A DNA stretch of 64,000 bases from Brevundimonas lutea (GCF_003704105.1 NZ_QUOQ01000002.1:310001-374000); one strand, 5' to 3'. Shown: positions 1 through 9,249, counted from the first letter of the stretch. Numbers and translations are program-made. The notes: generated from the sequence alone by a model not told the origin.

Positions 1-81
1 TGGCACGACGACGTCCGTTTTTGACGTACGGCTTTTGTGCGCTGCGGGTGATCCACGGCCAAGCTGGTGCGTTCAGGCGGC

Positions 82-1629
82 ATGACAAAAAAGAACAAGC
101 CCGCCGTCCTGACCATCCGCAACGCCCGTTCGGCCGACGTGCCGGCGATCTCGGCCCTGGTGGCCAAGGTCTACAAGGACATGCCCGCCTATTCGCCCGG
201 TATGCTGCGGGGGCAGATCTCAAACTTTCCCGACGGGCAGTTCGTGGTCGAGTATGATGACGAGGTCGTGGGCTACGCCGCCGGGTTCCGCATCGACGAG
301 ACAGCGGCGATGGGGCCGCACACCTGGTCGGAGATCACCGGCGGAGGCTACGCGGCGCGCCACGATCCGACCGGGGAATGGTTCTATGGCATGGAGGTGT
401 GCGTCGATCCCGACCGCCGCCGCCTGCGCATCGGTCAGAGGCTGTACGACGCCCGGCGCGACCTGTGCGAGGCCGAGAACCTGAAGGGGATCGTCTTCGG
501 CGGCCGGATGCCGGGCCTGTCGAAGAAGAAGAACCCCTATCCCGAGCCCGAGGCCTATCTCGACGCGGTGACGGCCCGCAAGATGAGCGACCCGGTGATC
601 GGCTTTCACCTGCGTGGCGGATTCGAGCCGATCGGCGTGCTGAAGGGCTACCTGGGCTCGGACAAGGAGTCCCAGGGCAATGCCGCCCACATGGTGTGGC
701 GCAATCCGTACTACACCGAGCACGAGGGCCGGGGCGCGGCTTTCGCCACCAAGGAGACGGTGCGGGTGGCGACCGTGCAGCTGCAGGCCCGCAAGGTGTC
801 GAGTTTCCAGGAGTTCATCGACAACGTCGAATATTTCGTCGACATCACCTCGGACTATCGCTCGGATTTCGTGGTCTTTCCCGAGCTGTTCACGCTGCAG
901 CTGCTTTCGCTGGAGCCCAAGAAGCTGACGCCGGCGGAATCGATCGAGGCCCTGACGCGCTACACGCCGCGCTTCGTCGAGGCGCTGCGCAAGATGGCGG
1001 TTGAGTACAACATCAACATCATCGGCGGCTCGCACCCGACCCAGACCGACGAGGGCGAGATCCAGAATGTCGCCTATGTCTTCCTGCGCGACGGCTCGGT
1101 CCACGCCCAGGAGAAGATCCATCCGACCCCCAACGAGCGGCACTGGTGGAACATCAAGGGCGGCAGCAAGGTGCATGCGATCGACACCGACTGCGGCCCG
1201 ATCGGGGTGCTGATCTGCTATGACTCCGAATTCCCGGAGCTGGCCCGGCGGCTGGTGGACGAGGGGGCGCGGCTGCTGTTCGTGCCGTTCTGCACCGACA
1301 ACCGGCAGGGGTACCTCAGAGTGCGCTACTGCTCCCAGGCGCGGGCCATCGAGAACCAGTGCTACATGGCCTTGTCAGGCAACGTTGGGAACCTGCCGAA
1401 CGTCGAGAACATGGACATCCAGTACGCCCAGTCCTGCATCCTGACGCCCTGCGACTTCCCCTTCGCGCGCGATGGGGTGGCGGCCGAGGCGTCCGAGAAT
1501 GTCGAGACGGTCACGGTGGCCGATCTGGACCTGTCCGACCTGGCCTGGGCCAAGGCGCAGGGAACGGTCAGAAACCTGCGCGACCGCCGCTTCGACCTCT
1601 ACAAGACCGTCTGGAGCGACGCGGGTTAG
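82..1629 (+). CDS. GNAT acetyltransferase fused to a carbon-nitrogen hydrolase (nitrilase superfamily)
   Basis: The protein is about 515 residues. Residues 1-220 form a GNAT-like acetyltransferase, with an acetyl-CoA loop region near EVCVDPDRRRLRIGQRLY. Residues 225-510 form a nitrilase/amidase domain. The nitrilase triad is visible: Glu in VVFPELFT, Lys in AQEKIHPTPNE, and Cys in LICYDSEFPE. The nitrilase family cleaves amides or nitriles in the cytoplasm; the real substrate cannot be read from the sequence. Fusions of this type are annotated as bifunctional GNAT/carbon-nitrogen hydrolase proteins. I chose the ATG at 82 over an in-frame GTG at 67, because the extra five residues add nothing recognisable. 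It converges on the DUF2336 gene one base after its stop. Confidence 0.88.
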   Translation: MTKKNKPAVLTIRNARSADVPAISALVAKVYKDMPAYSPGMLRGQISNFPDGQFVVEYDDEVVGYAAGFRIDETAAMGPHTWSEITGGGYAARHDPTGEWFYGMEVCVDPDRRRLRIGQRLYDARRDLCEAENLKGIVFGGRMPGLSKKKNPYPEPEAYLDAVTARKMSDPVIGFHLRGGFEPIGVLKGYLGSDKESQGNAAHMVWRNPYYTEHEGRGAAFATKETVRVATVQLQARKVSSFQEFIDNVEYFVDITSDYRSDFVVFPELFTLQLLSLEPKKLTPAESIEALTRYTPRFVEALRKMAVEYNINIIGGSHPTQTDEGEIQNVAYVFLRDGSVHAQEKIHPTPNERHWWNIKGGSKVHAIDTDCGPIGVLICYDSEFPELARRLVDEGARLLFVPFCTDNRQGYLRVRYCSQARAIENQCYMALSGNVGNLPNVENMDIQYAQSCILTPCDFPFARDGVAAEASENVETVTVADLDLSDLAWAKAQGTVRNLRDRRFDLYKTVWSDAG

Positions 1630-1630
1630 A

Positions 1631-2743
1631 TCAGGCCGCCTCGTGCGCCTGGCGCCGAAGCCGCCAGAATCGCAGGGTGCGCATCGCCGTCTCGCGCTGC
1701 AGGTCGTTGTAGAGGCTGGTGTAGCTCTGCGCCTTGGCCAGGGCGTCCTGCTCGCGGGCCAGCAGCACCACGGCGTAGGTGAGGAACAGCGAGCGGTCCA
1801 GATTGGCCGCCTTGCACACAACGGCCAGGGCGTCGATCTCGCCACGATCGACAATGTGTTTTGCGGTGTGGAAGTCGATCTCGGCCATGTCGGCCAAGGC
1901 GATCAGGAAGGCCGTCCGGCTGCCCGAACGCAGCAGGCGCGCCAGGGTATGGGGCGTCAGCTGACCGGCCGCGGCCAGTTCGCGCACATAGACCTCGGCC
2001 TCGGCGTAATCGTCGGGAAGCTGGCCGTCATCGGCCGCGACGCGGTTGCGTCCAGCGGATAAAGCCTGGTCCAGCATCGCCGGATCCATCCGAGCGTTGC
2101 GCTCAAGAATGACGCGACGCAGCCGCGCTTCGACGATGAAATACATCTCGTTCAGCAGGTCGGGCGGCAGGCTGGTGCGCTCAACCACGGCGGCATGCAG
2201 CCCCGGATTGGCCTGGGCGCGGCTGACCACCGTCTCGTTCGCCTGACGCGATAGGGCCGCGCCCTGATTACGCAGCAGGGTTCCCAGGGTCTCGTCGTCG
2301 CCGCGCTCAACGATGACGTCCGACACCGCCTCGGACACCGTGACTCGGCCCGACACCGCGCGCAGTTGGGACTGGCCGCGACGCGCCACGACCTCGAGCA
2401 GGTCGGCGTCCTGCAGCACGGGCGATCCTTTTAGCACCGGGTTGGCAACCTCCGGTGACGGGTCAAGCGCCAGCGTGCGCACCAGGGCGTGCGGCGCGTC
2501 CAGCGAGACGGAGAAACGTTCGGACAGTTCGCCGCGGACCGCCGCCTCCATCTCGGTCGCCAGCCGGGCCATGACCTCCCCATAGAGGGCGTCCTCGGCC
2601 TGGGAGCGCACCGGCGCGCCGAAGAAATGGTCAGTGAGTTCGCGCAGCAGGGCGCGGCGGGTTTCGCTGGAGCCCTCGTGGGCCATGGCGATCAGGTCGG
2701 GCAGACGTGATGCCTGGTCCACGGTTGCGGCCGTCTGGGTCAT
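1631..2743 (-). CDS. DUF2336 domain-containing protein
   Basis: A 370-residue, Ala/Arg/Leu-rich, all-helical protein without signal peptide or membrane segment. It resembles the DUF2336 family common in Caulobacterales and other alphaproteobacteria, with repeated helix pairs such as LDAPHALVRTLALDPSPEVANPVL that look HEAT-like. The function of DUF2336 is not established. Its ATG overlaps the end of the upstream Pro-rich secreted protein by 4 bp, so the two are probably co-transcribed and translationally coupled. The stop lies one base from the stop of the convergent nitrilase fusion, leaving no room for a separate terminator. Confidence 0.75.
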   Translation of the reverse strand: MTQTAATVDQASRLPDLIAMAHEGSSETRRALLRELTDHFFGAPVRSQAEDALYGEVMARLATEMEAAVRGELSERFSVSLDAPHALVRTLALDPSPEVANPVLKGSPVLQDADLLEVVARRGQSQLRAVSGRVTVSEAVSDVIVERGDDETLGTLLRNQGAALSRQANETVVSRAQANPGLHAAVVERTSLPPDLLNEMYFIVEARLRRVILERNARMDPAMLDQALSAGRNRVAADDGQLPDDYAEAEVYVRELAAAGQLTPHTLARLLRSGSRTAFLIALADMAEIDFHTAKHIVDRGEIDALAVVCKAANLDRSLFLTYAVVLLAREQDALAKAQSYTSLYNDLQRETAMRTLRFWRLRRQAHEAA

Positions 2744-3993
2744 GGCAGAGGGTTCTCGGCCACCGACGGGGCCAGGCCGTTCTGGCGCGCGATCACCGGT
2801 GCGGGCGGCGGCTCGGCCAGATCGACCGGGGCGAAGTCCAGATAGACCGGGTCGGGGATCGGGGTCGGATCAGGTTGGCGGCCAGCCTGCCGGTGGACCG
2901 AATAATAGCGGGCGCTATCGTCATCCTCGGCCCGTCGCCGCGCAGGCGGAGGCGGGGTTTGGGCTGACGCCTGCGTGGAAGGCTGCGGCTCAGGCGCCTC
3001 GGACGCCGTCGCATCGGCGCCTTGAGTTTCAGCGGCGACGTCGGGACGGGGGGCGGCCTGGGGCCGGTTCAGCTGGAAGATCAGGGCGTCGCGGCGCGGG
3101 GCGTTGGGATCGGCCACTGGGGCGGCGTTCGGGACCGGCGACGGCGACAGAGCTTCCCGATCAGACGCGGGCTCCGTCGAGGGGGCGGCGCTGTTCTGGG
3201 CCGGGCTGACACGGAATACCGGCGCGTCGGCCCGAGGAGCGCGCGGGTCTGGAGCCTCGGCGCGAGCGTCGGCCTCCGCCTCGAAGTCGGTCAAGTCGGC
3301 GCGGGGCGGCTCCCATTCGGGCTGTCGGCTCGCTGGCTGGACAGGCGCGGCTTCGACCTGGCGGGGCTCAGGTTGCGGAGCTGGCGTCGGCTGGGGCGCC
3401 GGTTCCGCTTGCACGGGCGGCGGCGCATAGCGCGGCTGAGCCGCCGGTGGCGTGGGGTCGGGCCGATAGACGGGCGCGCGACGGTTGGGCGCAGCCTCGG
3501 CGTAACGATCGACCGGCTGAATCGAGGGATAGGGGGCGGGCCGCAGGCGCGGCGCTTCGCGCATCGACGGATAGGACGGGGCGGCGAGCGTGCGCGGCGG
3601 GGCCTGATAGGGCGCAGGCGTGGCGTCGGCCAGGCGAGGCTGCGGTTGCAGGCCCGGCGCGGCGTCGGCCGTCACCTGACGCGGCGGCGCCTGGAGCGCG
3701 GCCGAAGGCCGCCCGCTGTAGCGTGATCCGCCGATCACCGGAGCCCGCTCGACCGTCGTCACAACGGGCGCCGCCTCAGCGACAACCGCCATGTCGGGCT
3801 GGACCGCAGCCTGGGACTGGGCGGCGACGACCGGCTTTCCGGCCCAGTTCAGCATGCGCGAGCCCATCCTCTGCTGGGCCAGCGCAGGGCTCGCCATCAG
3901 CCCGGCCAATCCCGCGATCAGGGCCAGCCGCCCGCCTCCGCGCAGCAGGCGGGGGCGGGACAGGCGGGCGATGTCGGTCGCGGTGGGGCGCAT
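2740..3993 (-). CDS. Pro/Ala-rich secreted or periplasmic protein, unknown function
   Basis: A protein of 417 residues. The N-terminus carries a basic region, then a hydrophobic stretch (LALIAGLAGLMASPALA) and a likely signal peptidase site before QQRMG. The rest is low-complexity and rich in Pro, Ala, Gln and Arg, with many RPxPxxQP-like runs, so it is probably disordered. No enzymatic domain is visible. I chose ATG 3993 because GGAGG lies six bases upstream; an in-frame GTG at 4020 has no comparable site. It overlaps the DUF2336 gene by ATGA. A cell-envelope role is an inference from the signal peptide only. Confidence 0.65.
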   Translation of the reverse strand: MRPTATDIARLSRPRLLRGGGRLALIAGLAGLMASPALAQQRMGSRMLNWAGKPVVAAQSQAAVQPDMAVVAEAAPVVTTVERAPVIGGSRYSGRPSAALQAPPRQVTADAAPGLQPQPRLADATPAPYQAPPRTLAAPSYPSMREAPRLRPAPYPSIQPVDRYAEAAPNRRAPVYRPDPTPPAAQPRYAPPPVQAEPAPQPTPAPQPEPRQVEAAPVQPASRQPEWEPPRADLTDFEAEADARAEAPDPRAPRADAPVFRVSPAQNSAAPSTEPASDREALSPSPVPNAAPVADPNAPRRDALIFQLNRPQAAPRPDVAAETQGADATASEAPEPQPSTQASAQTPPPPARRRAEDDDSARYYSVHRQAGRQPDPTPIPDPVYLDFAPVDLAEPPPAPVIARQNGLAPSVAENPLP

Positions 3994-4112
3994 GGGCGGC
4001 CTCCGGTCAGGGGAACTCACCGTGATCCATAGACGGCCCGACTTAAAACCGGGCTAACGCGGATGTTCGGGCGCGGGACGGTCGATCTATCGCCCTGCGC
4101 TGAGGTTCGACC

Positions 4113-5150
4113 TCATCCCCGCCCGGGCAGGAAGTCGACCGTGAAGACGTCGGCCGGGTCGGTTTCGGTCGCGACGGCGCCGACCGCGGCGGCGGCCTCG
4201 ACGTAGTCGCGCCACCGCTCCAGCGTCATGGACCCGATGCCATAGACCGGCGCGTCGCCGCCCAGCACCAGCCCCGCGTCGATGATCCGCTGGCGCTGCG
4301 CCATCAGGCTCTCGGCCGTCACGCCCGGCGCGGCGCGCGAGATCAGGCCGTGTGCGGGCGCCGGATCACGCGCCAGATAGTCACGCCATCCCTCGGCCGT
4401 GGCCACGATGAAGGCGCTGAGAGCCCGGGCGTTGTCGCGAGCGAAGCCGTCCGGGGCTATGACCAGAGAGCCATAGCCGGCGAAGCCCTCCTCGGCCGGC
4501 AGACGCCATTGCAACGGCTGGGCGGCCGCGCGGGCGGCGGCCTCCAGTTCCGGGCCGATATCGACCGCCAGCACCGCGTCGGGCGTAGCCTGGAACAGCT
4601 CCAGGGCGGAGTCGCCGCTCAGCAACCTGTCCGCCGCGATGCCGTAGCGCGCCTGGATCAGCGGCCAGAAGGCGGCGAGGTCCGATTCCTCGAAAGCGAA
4701 GGGGCGCGGCGCGAGGGCGGCCAGATCGGTCAGGGGCGTCTCGCCCCGGACGGCGAGGGCGCGGGCGTCCTTCTGGAAGAAGGCGGCGACGGCCCGGACC
4801 GGCGCCCCGCCGCTGCGGAGATTCAGCAGGGCCTGGCTGTCGAACCCCAGCGCCAGCTCGGCCGTCCCGGCCGCCAGCCGCTGGGCGGCGCCCGGCTGGA
4901 CCTCGCCAGAGATCGGCTCGACGGTCAGATTGCGACGCGCATACAGGCCGTCGGCCATGGCTTGGAACAGGCCGCCGTGCAGGGCGCTGGGCCGTGCGTC
5001 CAGGGCGACGCGCAGGCGGACCCGGGGGCTGTTGGGGGCCTCAGCGACATCGCGCGAACAGGACGCCAGGCCGAGCGCGCCCAGGCTCAGAGCCGCGGAC
5101 ACGAGGGCGCGACGGCTGATCCGACCTGACCGATTCCCGCGCCGCTGCAT
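4113..5150 (-). CDS. ABC transporter substrate-binding lipoprotein, NMT1/THI5-like (SsuA/TauA/ThiY fold)
   Basis: A protein of 345 residues. An N-terminal RISRRALVSAALSLGALGLASC stretch combines a twin-arginine-like signal with a lipobox (LASC, Cys31), so the mature protein is likely membrane-anchored in the periplasm. The body (VRLRVALDARPSALHGGLFQAMADGLYARRNL onward) fits periplasmic binding proteins of the NMT1/SsuA type for thiamin precursors, sulfonates, nitrate or similar small molecules. No permease or ATPase gene is adjacent, so it is an orphan binding protein here and the ligand is unknown. No THI-box (TPP riboswitch) is seen upstream. Confidence 0.75.
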   Translation of the reverse strand: MQRRGNRSGRISRRALVSAALSLGALGLASCSRDVAEAPNSPRVRLRVALDARPSALHGGLFQAMADGLYARRNLTVEPISGEVQPGAAQRLAAGTAELALGFDSQALLNLRSGGAPVRAVAAFFQKDARALAVRGETPLTDLAALAPRPFAFEESDLAAFWPLIQARYGIAADRLLSGDSALELFQATPDAVLAVDIGPELEAAARAAAQPLQWRLPAEEGFAGYGSLVIAPDGFARDNARALSAFIVATAEGWRDYLARDPAPAHGLISRAAPGVTAESLMAQRQRIIDAGLVLGGDAPVYGIGSMTLERWRDYVEAAAAVGAVATETDPADVFTVDFLPGRG

Positions 5151-5220
5151 GACCGCAACCTAGGCGGCCCGGTCGGCGGTGAAAAGCGGGGGATGTCGGG
5201 AAGAGCGGGGCCCGAATTGA

Positions 5221-5295
5221 GCGGGGGGACGCCGAGGGTTCGGGCCGAAGCCGTCTTCCTCTGCGTCCCCCCGCCAAGTCCGGGTTGGACTTGGC
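5221..5295. ncRNA. Candidate structured RNA or terminator pair: two perfect hairpins
   Basis: GCGGGGGGACGC (5221-5232) pairs perfectly with GCGTCCCCCCGC (5263-5274) around a 30-nt loop. Immediately after, GCCAAGTCC (5273-5281) pairs with GGACTTGGC (5287-5295) around GGGTT. The two stems share two bases, so they compete. No T-tract follows on either strand, which argues against a simple intrinsic terminator. Strand and function are unknown. Confidence 0.35.
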
Positions 5296-5664
5296 CGTTG
5301 AGGTTCAGAACCCTGGCCTTCACATCGACGGGCGAACCCGGCGAAGGTCGGCTGTATTCTGGCGACTCCTGGCTTCCGGCGTTCCGCGGCGCTGGGCCAC
5401 GTCGTCCTGAAGTCCCGGCCTGGTCCCCCTGTCCCGTACGGCCGAAGCCATCCGGATCAGAAGCCTGGGCCCTGTCTGGTCGCCTGGACCGGTCCGAAGA
5501 CCGCCCTTGGCGCCCTGATCAGAGAGCCGGACCGGTTCGCTTTGAGCCCCGGGTCTCCCCGGTTTTCCGCGCCGCCGTGTCCCTCGGCCCGTTGACGTTC
5601 CGACGAAACCGGCTATTGGGCAAGCGCCCGAATCTCCGCCCCTGGGGGCCAGATCGGGAGTGGC

Positions 5665-5737
5665 GGTGGATAAGCCTGTGAAGGGCGGTGGACGGATGAA
5701 AATTCCGTCGCGAATCCATCATCTTCAGATATCCACA
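5665..5737. promoter_or_regulatory. Two DnaA-box-like 9-mers in opposite orientation
   Basis: TTATCCACC (minus strand, 5673-5665) and ATATCCACA (plus strand, 5729-5737) each differ from the DnaA box TTATCCACA by one base. They are 55 bp apart and convergent, in a non-coding stretch with lower GC than its surroundings. Single-mismatch boxes are common by chance, so this is only suggestive. Confidence 0.2.
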
Positions 5738-5776
5738 GGTTTCCATCGCGTCGACGTCTCTGCGTCATTGGCGGGC

Positions 5777-7027
5777 CTATCGACGCCGCGCCGCGCGCTT
5801 TCTGGCCCAGATGATGACGCCGGTGATCGACAGGCCGGCGGTGGCCAGGCCGGCGATGCAGATCAGGATGCGGGTCGGCAGGCCCAGGATCTGGCCGGAG
5901 TGCAGCGGCAACTGGGCCTGGGCGACGATGTCGCCGGCCGTGCCGACGCCAGGGCGGGTCAGTTCGATCAGCGAGCCGTCATTGCCGACATAGGCCCAGG
6001 TGATCCCCAGTCCGGCCTCGTAAGGCTCTCCGAACGCCACGCCATAGCCGCCGATCTCGGCCGCGTAATAGATGCCGGAGACGCGCTGATCGGCCGGAAT
6101 GGCGGCGAGGTCGCGGGCGCGGACGATGGCCTCGTCAAAGCCGAAGGCCGGCGGGATCGGGTTGGCGAAGTCCATCGGCTGATGCTCGAATTCGTTCTCC
6201 GAGATCGGCGAGAAGACCCCAACCACCGGCTCGAAGATTTCATGCTCGAGATTCAGAGCCACGCCGCTGGCCGCCAGGGTCGCGAGTACTCCCCACAGCC
6301 ACAGGCCCCCGGCGCGGTGCAGGTCGAGATTGCGGCGGGTCGAAGAGGCGCGGGGTTTCAGCGTCCAGGCCGTCTTCCATTTCGACAGAAAGGCGCGTGG
6401 CCCCTTGGCGCCTCTCGGCAGGGTCAGATACGCGCCCACGAAACAGTCGAACAGCCAGATCAGGGCGATCCCGCCCATCAGCCACGTTCCCCACAGGCCG
6501 GGGATCGACAGGGTGCGGTGGAACAGGTCGATGAAGGGGATCAACTCTTCCCGGTTCAGCGTCGGCGGGCCGTATCGCCGCGTGCCGTTGATCTCGCCGG
6601 TGACCGGATCGACGAACATCTGGTTGTAGCCGATGGCGTAGGGGGCGCCGGTGGCCGGATCGATTTTGGGATCCACCCAGACGTCCAGCCCCTCGTCGGG
6701 CTCCAGCGGGATCCAGCGGGCGCGGACGCGGGGGTCGTGGGCCTCGACGCGGGCGGCGATCTCCGACGCCGACAGGGCCGGGCCCTCGGCGGTCACGGCC
6801 CACAGCTGCGGGTTCAGCCAGGCGTCGATCTCGCGCTGGAAGACCAGCACCGAGCCGGTCAGGCCCGACAGGATCAGGAACCCCGCCAGCGCCAGACCGA
6901 CATAGCGGTGCAGCAGGGTGGCGAGCCGGCGTGGGTCGAAGCGGGAAAGCGTGCGGGAGGCCTGGCGCGCGGGCGCGGCGACGGGCGGCGCCGTCGGGCT
7001 CGTCGTGCGCGCCAGACCCACCGTCAT
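5777..7027 (-). CDS. PepSY-associated TM helix protein, probable siderophore/iron-utilisation partner
   Basis: A protein of 416 residues starting MTVGLARTTS. The family hallmark LLHRYVGLALAGFLILSGLTG followed by FQREIDAWLNP is at residues 40-75. Further transmembrane helices lie around residues 200-220 (GTWLMGGIALIWLFDCFVG), 255-275 and near the C-terminus (LICIAGLATAGLSITGVIIWARK). PepSY_TM proteins are often encoded beside TonB siderophore receptors and are thought to act in ferric-siderophore reduction or inner-membrane handling. The ATG at 7027 overlaps the TonB receptor stop as ATGA, so it is the second gene of that operon; the longer frame with a start at 7081 lies inside the receptor. 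Confidence 0.85.
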   Translation of the reverse strand: MTVGLARTTSPTAPPVAAPARQASRTLSRFDPRRLATLLHRYVGLALAGFLILSGLTGSVLVFQREIDAWLNPQLWAVTAEGPALSASEIAARVEAHDPRVRARWIPLEPDEGLDVWVDPKIDPATGAPYAIGYNQMFVDPVTGEINGTRRYGPPTLNREELIPFIDLFHRTLSIPGLWGTWLMGGIALIWLFDCFVGAYLTLPRGAKGPRAFLSKWKTAWTLKPRASSTRRNLDLHRAGGLWLWGVLATLAASGVALNLEHEIFEPVVGVFSPISENEFEHQPMDFANPIPPAFGFDEAIVRARDLAAIPADQRVSGIYYAAEIGGYGVAFGEPYEAGLGITWAYVGNDGSLIELTRPGVGTAGDIVAQAQLPLHSGQILGLPTRILICIAGLATAGLSITGVIIWARKRAARRR

Positions 7028-9162
7028 CAGAACCGCCGGCTCAGGCTGACGGCGTAGAGGCCGCGCGTGCCGTAGAAGCACTGGGTCAGGGCGGTGCAGC
7101 GCGACAGATATTCCTTGTCGAACAGGTTCGAGGCGGTGAAGGCCAGACGCCAGTCGTCGCGGTCATAGCGGATCGTGGCGTCGACCAGGGTCACGGACGG
7201 GATTTCGAACGCGTTGGCGCCGTCGCCGAAGGCCGTGCCCATGTAGCGGGCGCCGGCGCCGACGCCGAGACCGGCCAGAGGGCCGTCCTGGAAGGTGTAG
7301 TCGGCGAACAGCGAGGCCTTGTGGCGCGGCGTGACGGGCAGTTGCTTGCCCAGGTCCGCGCCGTTCGAGGCGGTGACCTCGCTGTCAGTGTAGCCATAGG
7401 CGGCGTTCAGGCTGATCCGTTCGTTGATCCGGGCCACGGCCTCGATCTCCAGCCCCTTTACCTCCACCTCGCCGGTCTGGACGTTGAAGAAGGGGCGGCC
7501 TGGGACGGGGTCGGGCGTCAGGACATTGGTCTGGGTCAGGGCGTAGACCGCCGCCGTGGCGAACAGGTCGATGCCGGCCGGCAGGTCGCGGCCGTCGTAT
7601 TTGATCCCCGCCTCGATCTGCTCACCCTCCGACGGCTGGAACAGCTCGCCCTCGAAGGTGGCGCCGGCGACGGGCTGGAAGCTGGTCGCGTACGCCGCGT
7701 AGGGCGCCCAGCCGCCCGGCATGACGTAGTTCAGGCCGATGCGACCGGTGAAGGCCTCGTCGTCGATGGTCACATCGGTCAGGTGGTTGTCGGTCTCGAC
7801 CCAGTCCTGGCGACCCGACAGGCTGAGGACCAGCCCCTCGTCGCCCGGCGTGAAGCGGATCTGATTGGAGGCGTAGAGGCCGACCTGTTGCTGTGTCTGG
7901 TCCAGGAAGGTGAATAGCGGGCCTTCCACGATCTCGGCGCCATAGACCGGCTCGAACAGGTCGATGGACGGCGCAGCGCCGAAATAGGAGGCCTGGCGGT
8001 TGTCGGTGGAGCGGCTGTCCAGCCCGACCAGCAGGTCGTGACGAAGGGCGCCGGTGGCGAACTTGGCGTTCAGCCGGGTGTCGACGGCGAAGCTGTCGAC
8101 ATCCTCCAGAAAGGCGAACTGGGAGCGGGTGACGGTGCGGTAGTCGTCGGGCACGCCGTCGAAGTCGGCGTCGAGCAGGCCGGTGCCATAGGGGCCGGTC
8201 TGGTAGGCTTCGTTGGTGAAGAACTTGAGGTTCTGGGTCAGGGTCAGGGTGTCGGAGAAGGCGTGGCGCAGGTCGTAGCCGATCGCCCCCTGCTCGCGAT
8301 CGAAGCGATTGAAGTCGGGCTCGCCCAGGTTGGTGGAGGTCGGAACGTCACCCAGCGGATTGGGCAGGATCACTCCATAGGCCGGCAGGAAGCCGCCGCC
8401 GTCGCCGGTGACCTCGTCGTCCTGCCAATAGCCCAGCAGGGTCAGGTCGGTGCGCGGCGCGAGGTCAAGGGACAGGGCCGGGGCGACATAGGCGCGCTTG
8501 GATTCCACGCCGGTCAGCTGGGTGTCGCGCTGGCGCCAGAGGGCGGTCAGGCGGCCGTCGGCCCGGGCGGCGATCGGGCCGGTGACGTCTCCGGCCAGCT
8601 GGAACTGCCTGAAGTTGCCGCCCAGCACCTCGAGTTCACCGCCGAAACGGTCCTGCGGCCGGCGGCTGGTCAGGTTGACGATGCCGCCGGGAGGGCTCTG
8701 GCCATAGAGGGCGGCCGAGGGGCCTTTCAGAATCTCCACCGCCTCGAAGCCCCATAGGTCGGTGCCAATGTTGGCGACCGAGCCGGTCGGCGCCTGCAGG
8801 CCGTCGATGAACTGGACCGGGTTGAAGCCGCGCAGGGTCAGCCAGTCATAGCGTTCGTCGGGGCCGTAGTTCTCGGAGGTGATGCCGGAGGTGTAGCGCA
8901 CCGCCTGCATCAGGCTGGTCCAGCCCAGGAGGTCGATCTGGTCGCGGGAGATGACGCTGACCGATTGGGGCACCTCGGTCAGGGGCGCGTCGGTCTTGGT
9001 CCCGCTCTCGCCGACGGTGGTGACATAGTTGGGGGCGGTGACGACGATCTCATCCAGCCGTGTCGGCTCGTCCTGGGCGCGCGATTGAGCATGTGCGGGC
9101 AGGGCGGCGGCGAGCGCGGCGCCGGACAAGAGGGCGGCGCGAAAGGCGAGGCGGAGCGACAT
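7027..9162 (-). CDS. TonB-dependent siderophore receptor
   Basis: A protein of 711 residues. The signal peptide MSLRLAFRAALLSGAALAAALPAHA ends at AHA-Q, followed by a TonB-box-like segment (LDEIVVTAPN). The plug domain is at about residues 45-150 (LTEVPQSVSVISRDQIDLLG, IEILKGPSAALYGQSPPGG), and the 22-strand barrel runs to the terminal Phe (YAVSLSRRF). The C-terminal Cys pair (SRCTALTQCFYG) and TFENQP-like strands are typical of ferrichrome/hydroxamate-type receptors. It imports a ferric siderophore across the outer membrane using TonB energy. I chose ATG 9162, which gives a proper signal peptide; the frame extends to 9210. Iron regulation is likely, but I cannot identify a convincing Fur, Irr or RirA box in the intergenic region. 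Confidence 0.92.
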   Translation of the reverse strand: MSLRLAFRAALLSGAALAAALPAHAQSRAQDEPTRLDEIVVTAPNYVTTVGESGTKTDAPLTEVPQSVSVISRDQIDLLGWTSLMQAVRYTSGITSENYGPDERYDWLTLRGFNPVQFIDGLQAPTGSVANIGTDLWGFEAVEILKGPSAALYGQSPPGGIVNLTSRRPQDRFGGELEVLGGNFRQFQLAGDVTGPIAARADGRLTALWRQRDTQLTGVESKRAYVAPALSLDLAPRTDLTLLGYWQDDEVTGDGGGFLPAYGVILPNPLGDVPTSTNLGEPDFNRFDREQGAIGYDLRHAFSDTLTLTQNLKFFTNEAYQTGPYGTGLLDADFDGVPDDYRTVTRSQFAFLEDVDSFAVDTRLNAKFATGALRHDLLVGLDSRSTDNRQASYFGAAPSIDLFEPVYGAEIVEGPLFTFLDQTQQQVGLYASNQIRFTPGDEGLVLSLSGRQDWVETDNHLTDVTIDDEAFTGRIGLNYVMPGGWAPYAAYATSFQPVAGATFEGELFQPSEGEQIEAGIKYDGRDLPAGIDLFATAAVYALTQTNVLTPDPVPGRPFFNVQTGEVEVKGLEIEAVARINERISLNAAYGYTDSEVTASNGADLGKQLPVTPRHKASLFADYTFQDGPLAGLGVGAGARYMGTAFGDGANAFEIPSVTLVDATIRYDRDDWRLAFTASNLFDKEYLSRCTALTQCFYGTRGLYAVSLSRRF

Positions 9163-9249
9163 TGAGAACCATTCTTGAGGAGGAGGCTGCTCCTTACCCG
9201 CTAATGCCAATGCCTCGCAACGTCATTGTGGGAAGTTTCGGGAAAGACC

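Larger units (their letters stand above)
5151..5776. other. 626-bp region without a recognisable gene
   Basis: It lies upstream of the NMT1-like gene and downstream of the PepSY gene, both on the minus strand. A 162-codon plus-strand open frame (5193-5681) has no familiar motif and a composition suggesting chance. The region holds two strong overlapping hairpins at 5221-5295 and two DnaA-box-like 9-mers at 5665-5737, both listed separately. It does not match the conserved cores of RNase P RNA, tmRNA or SRP RNA that I know. Confidence 0.5.

Noticed and set aside
5193..5681. 162-codon plus-strand ORF
   Set aside because: No start signal, no motif, and it spans perfect hairpins and DnaA-like sites; more likely non-coding.
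5151..5776. RNase P RNA, tmRNA or 6S RNA in the gene-free region
   Set aside because: None of the conserved core sequences of these RNAs can be found there.
9163..9249. Fur or Irr box before the TonB receptor
   Set aside because: Only loose AT-rich direct repeats (GCATTGGCATTA) are present; no motif matches well enough to call.
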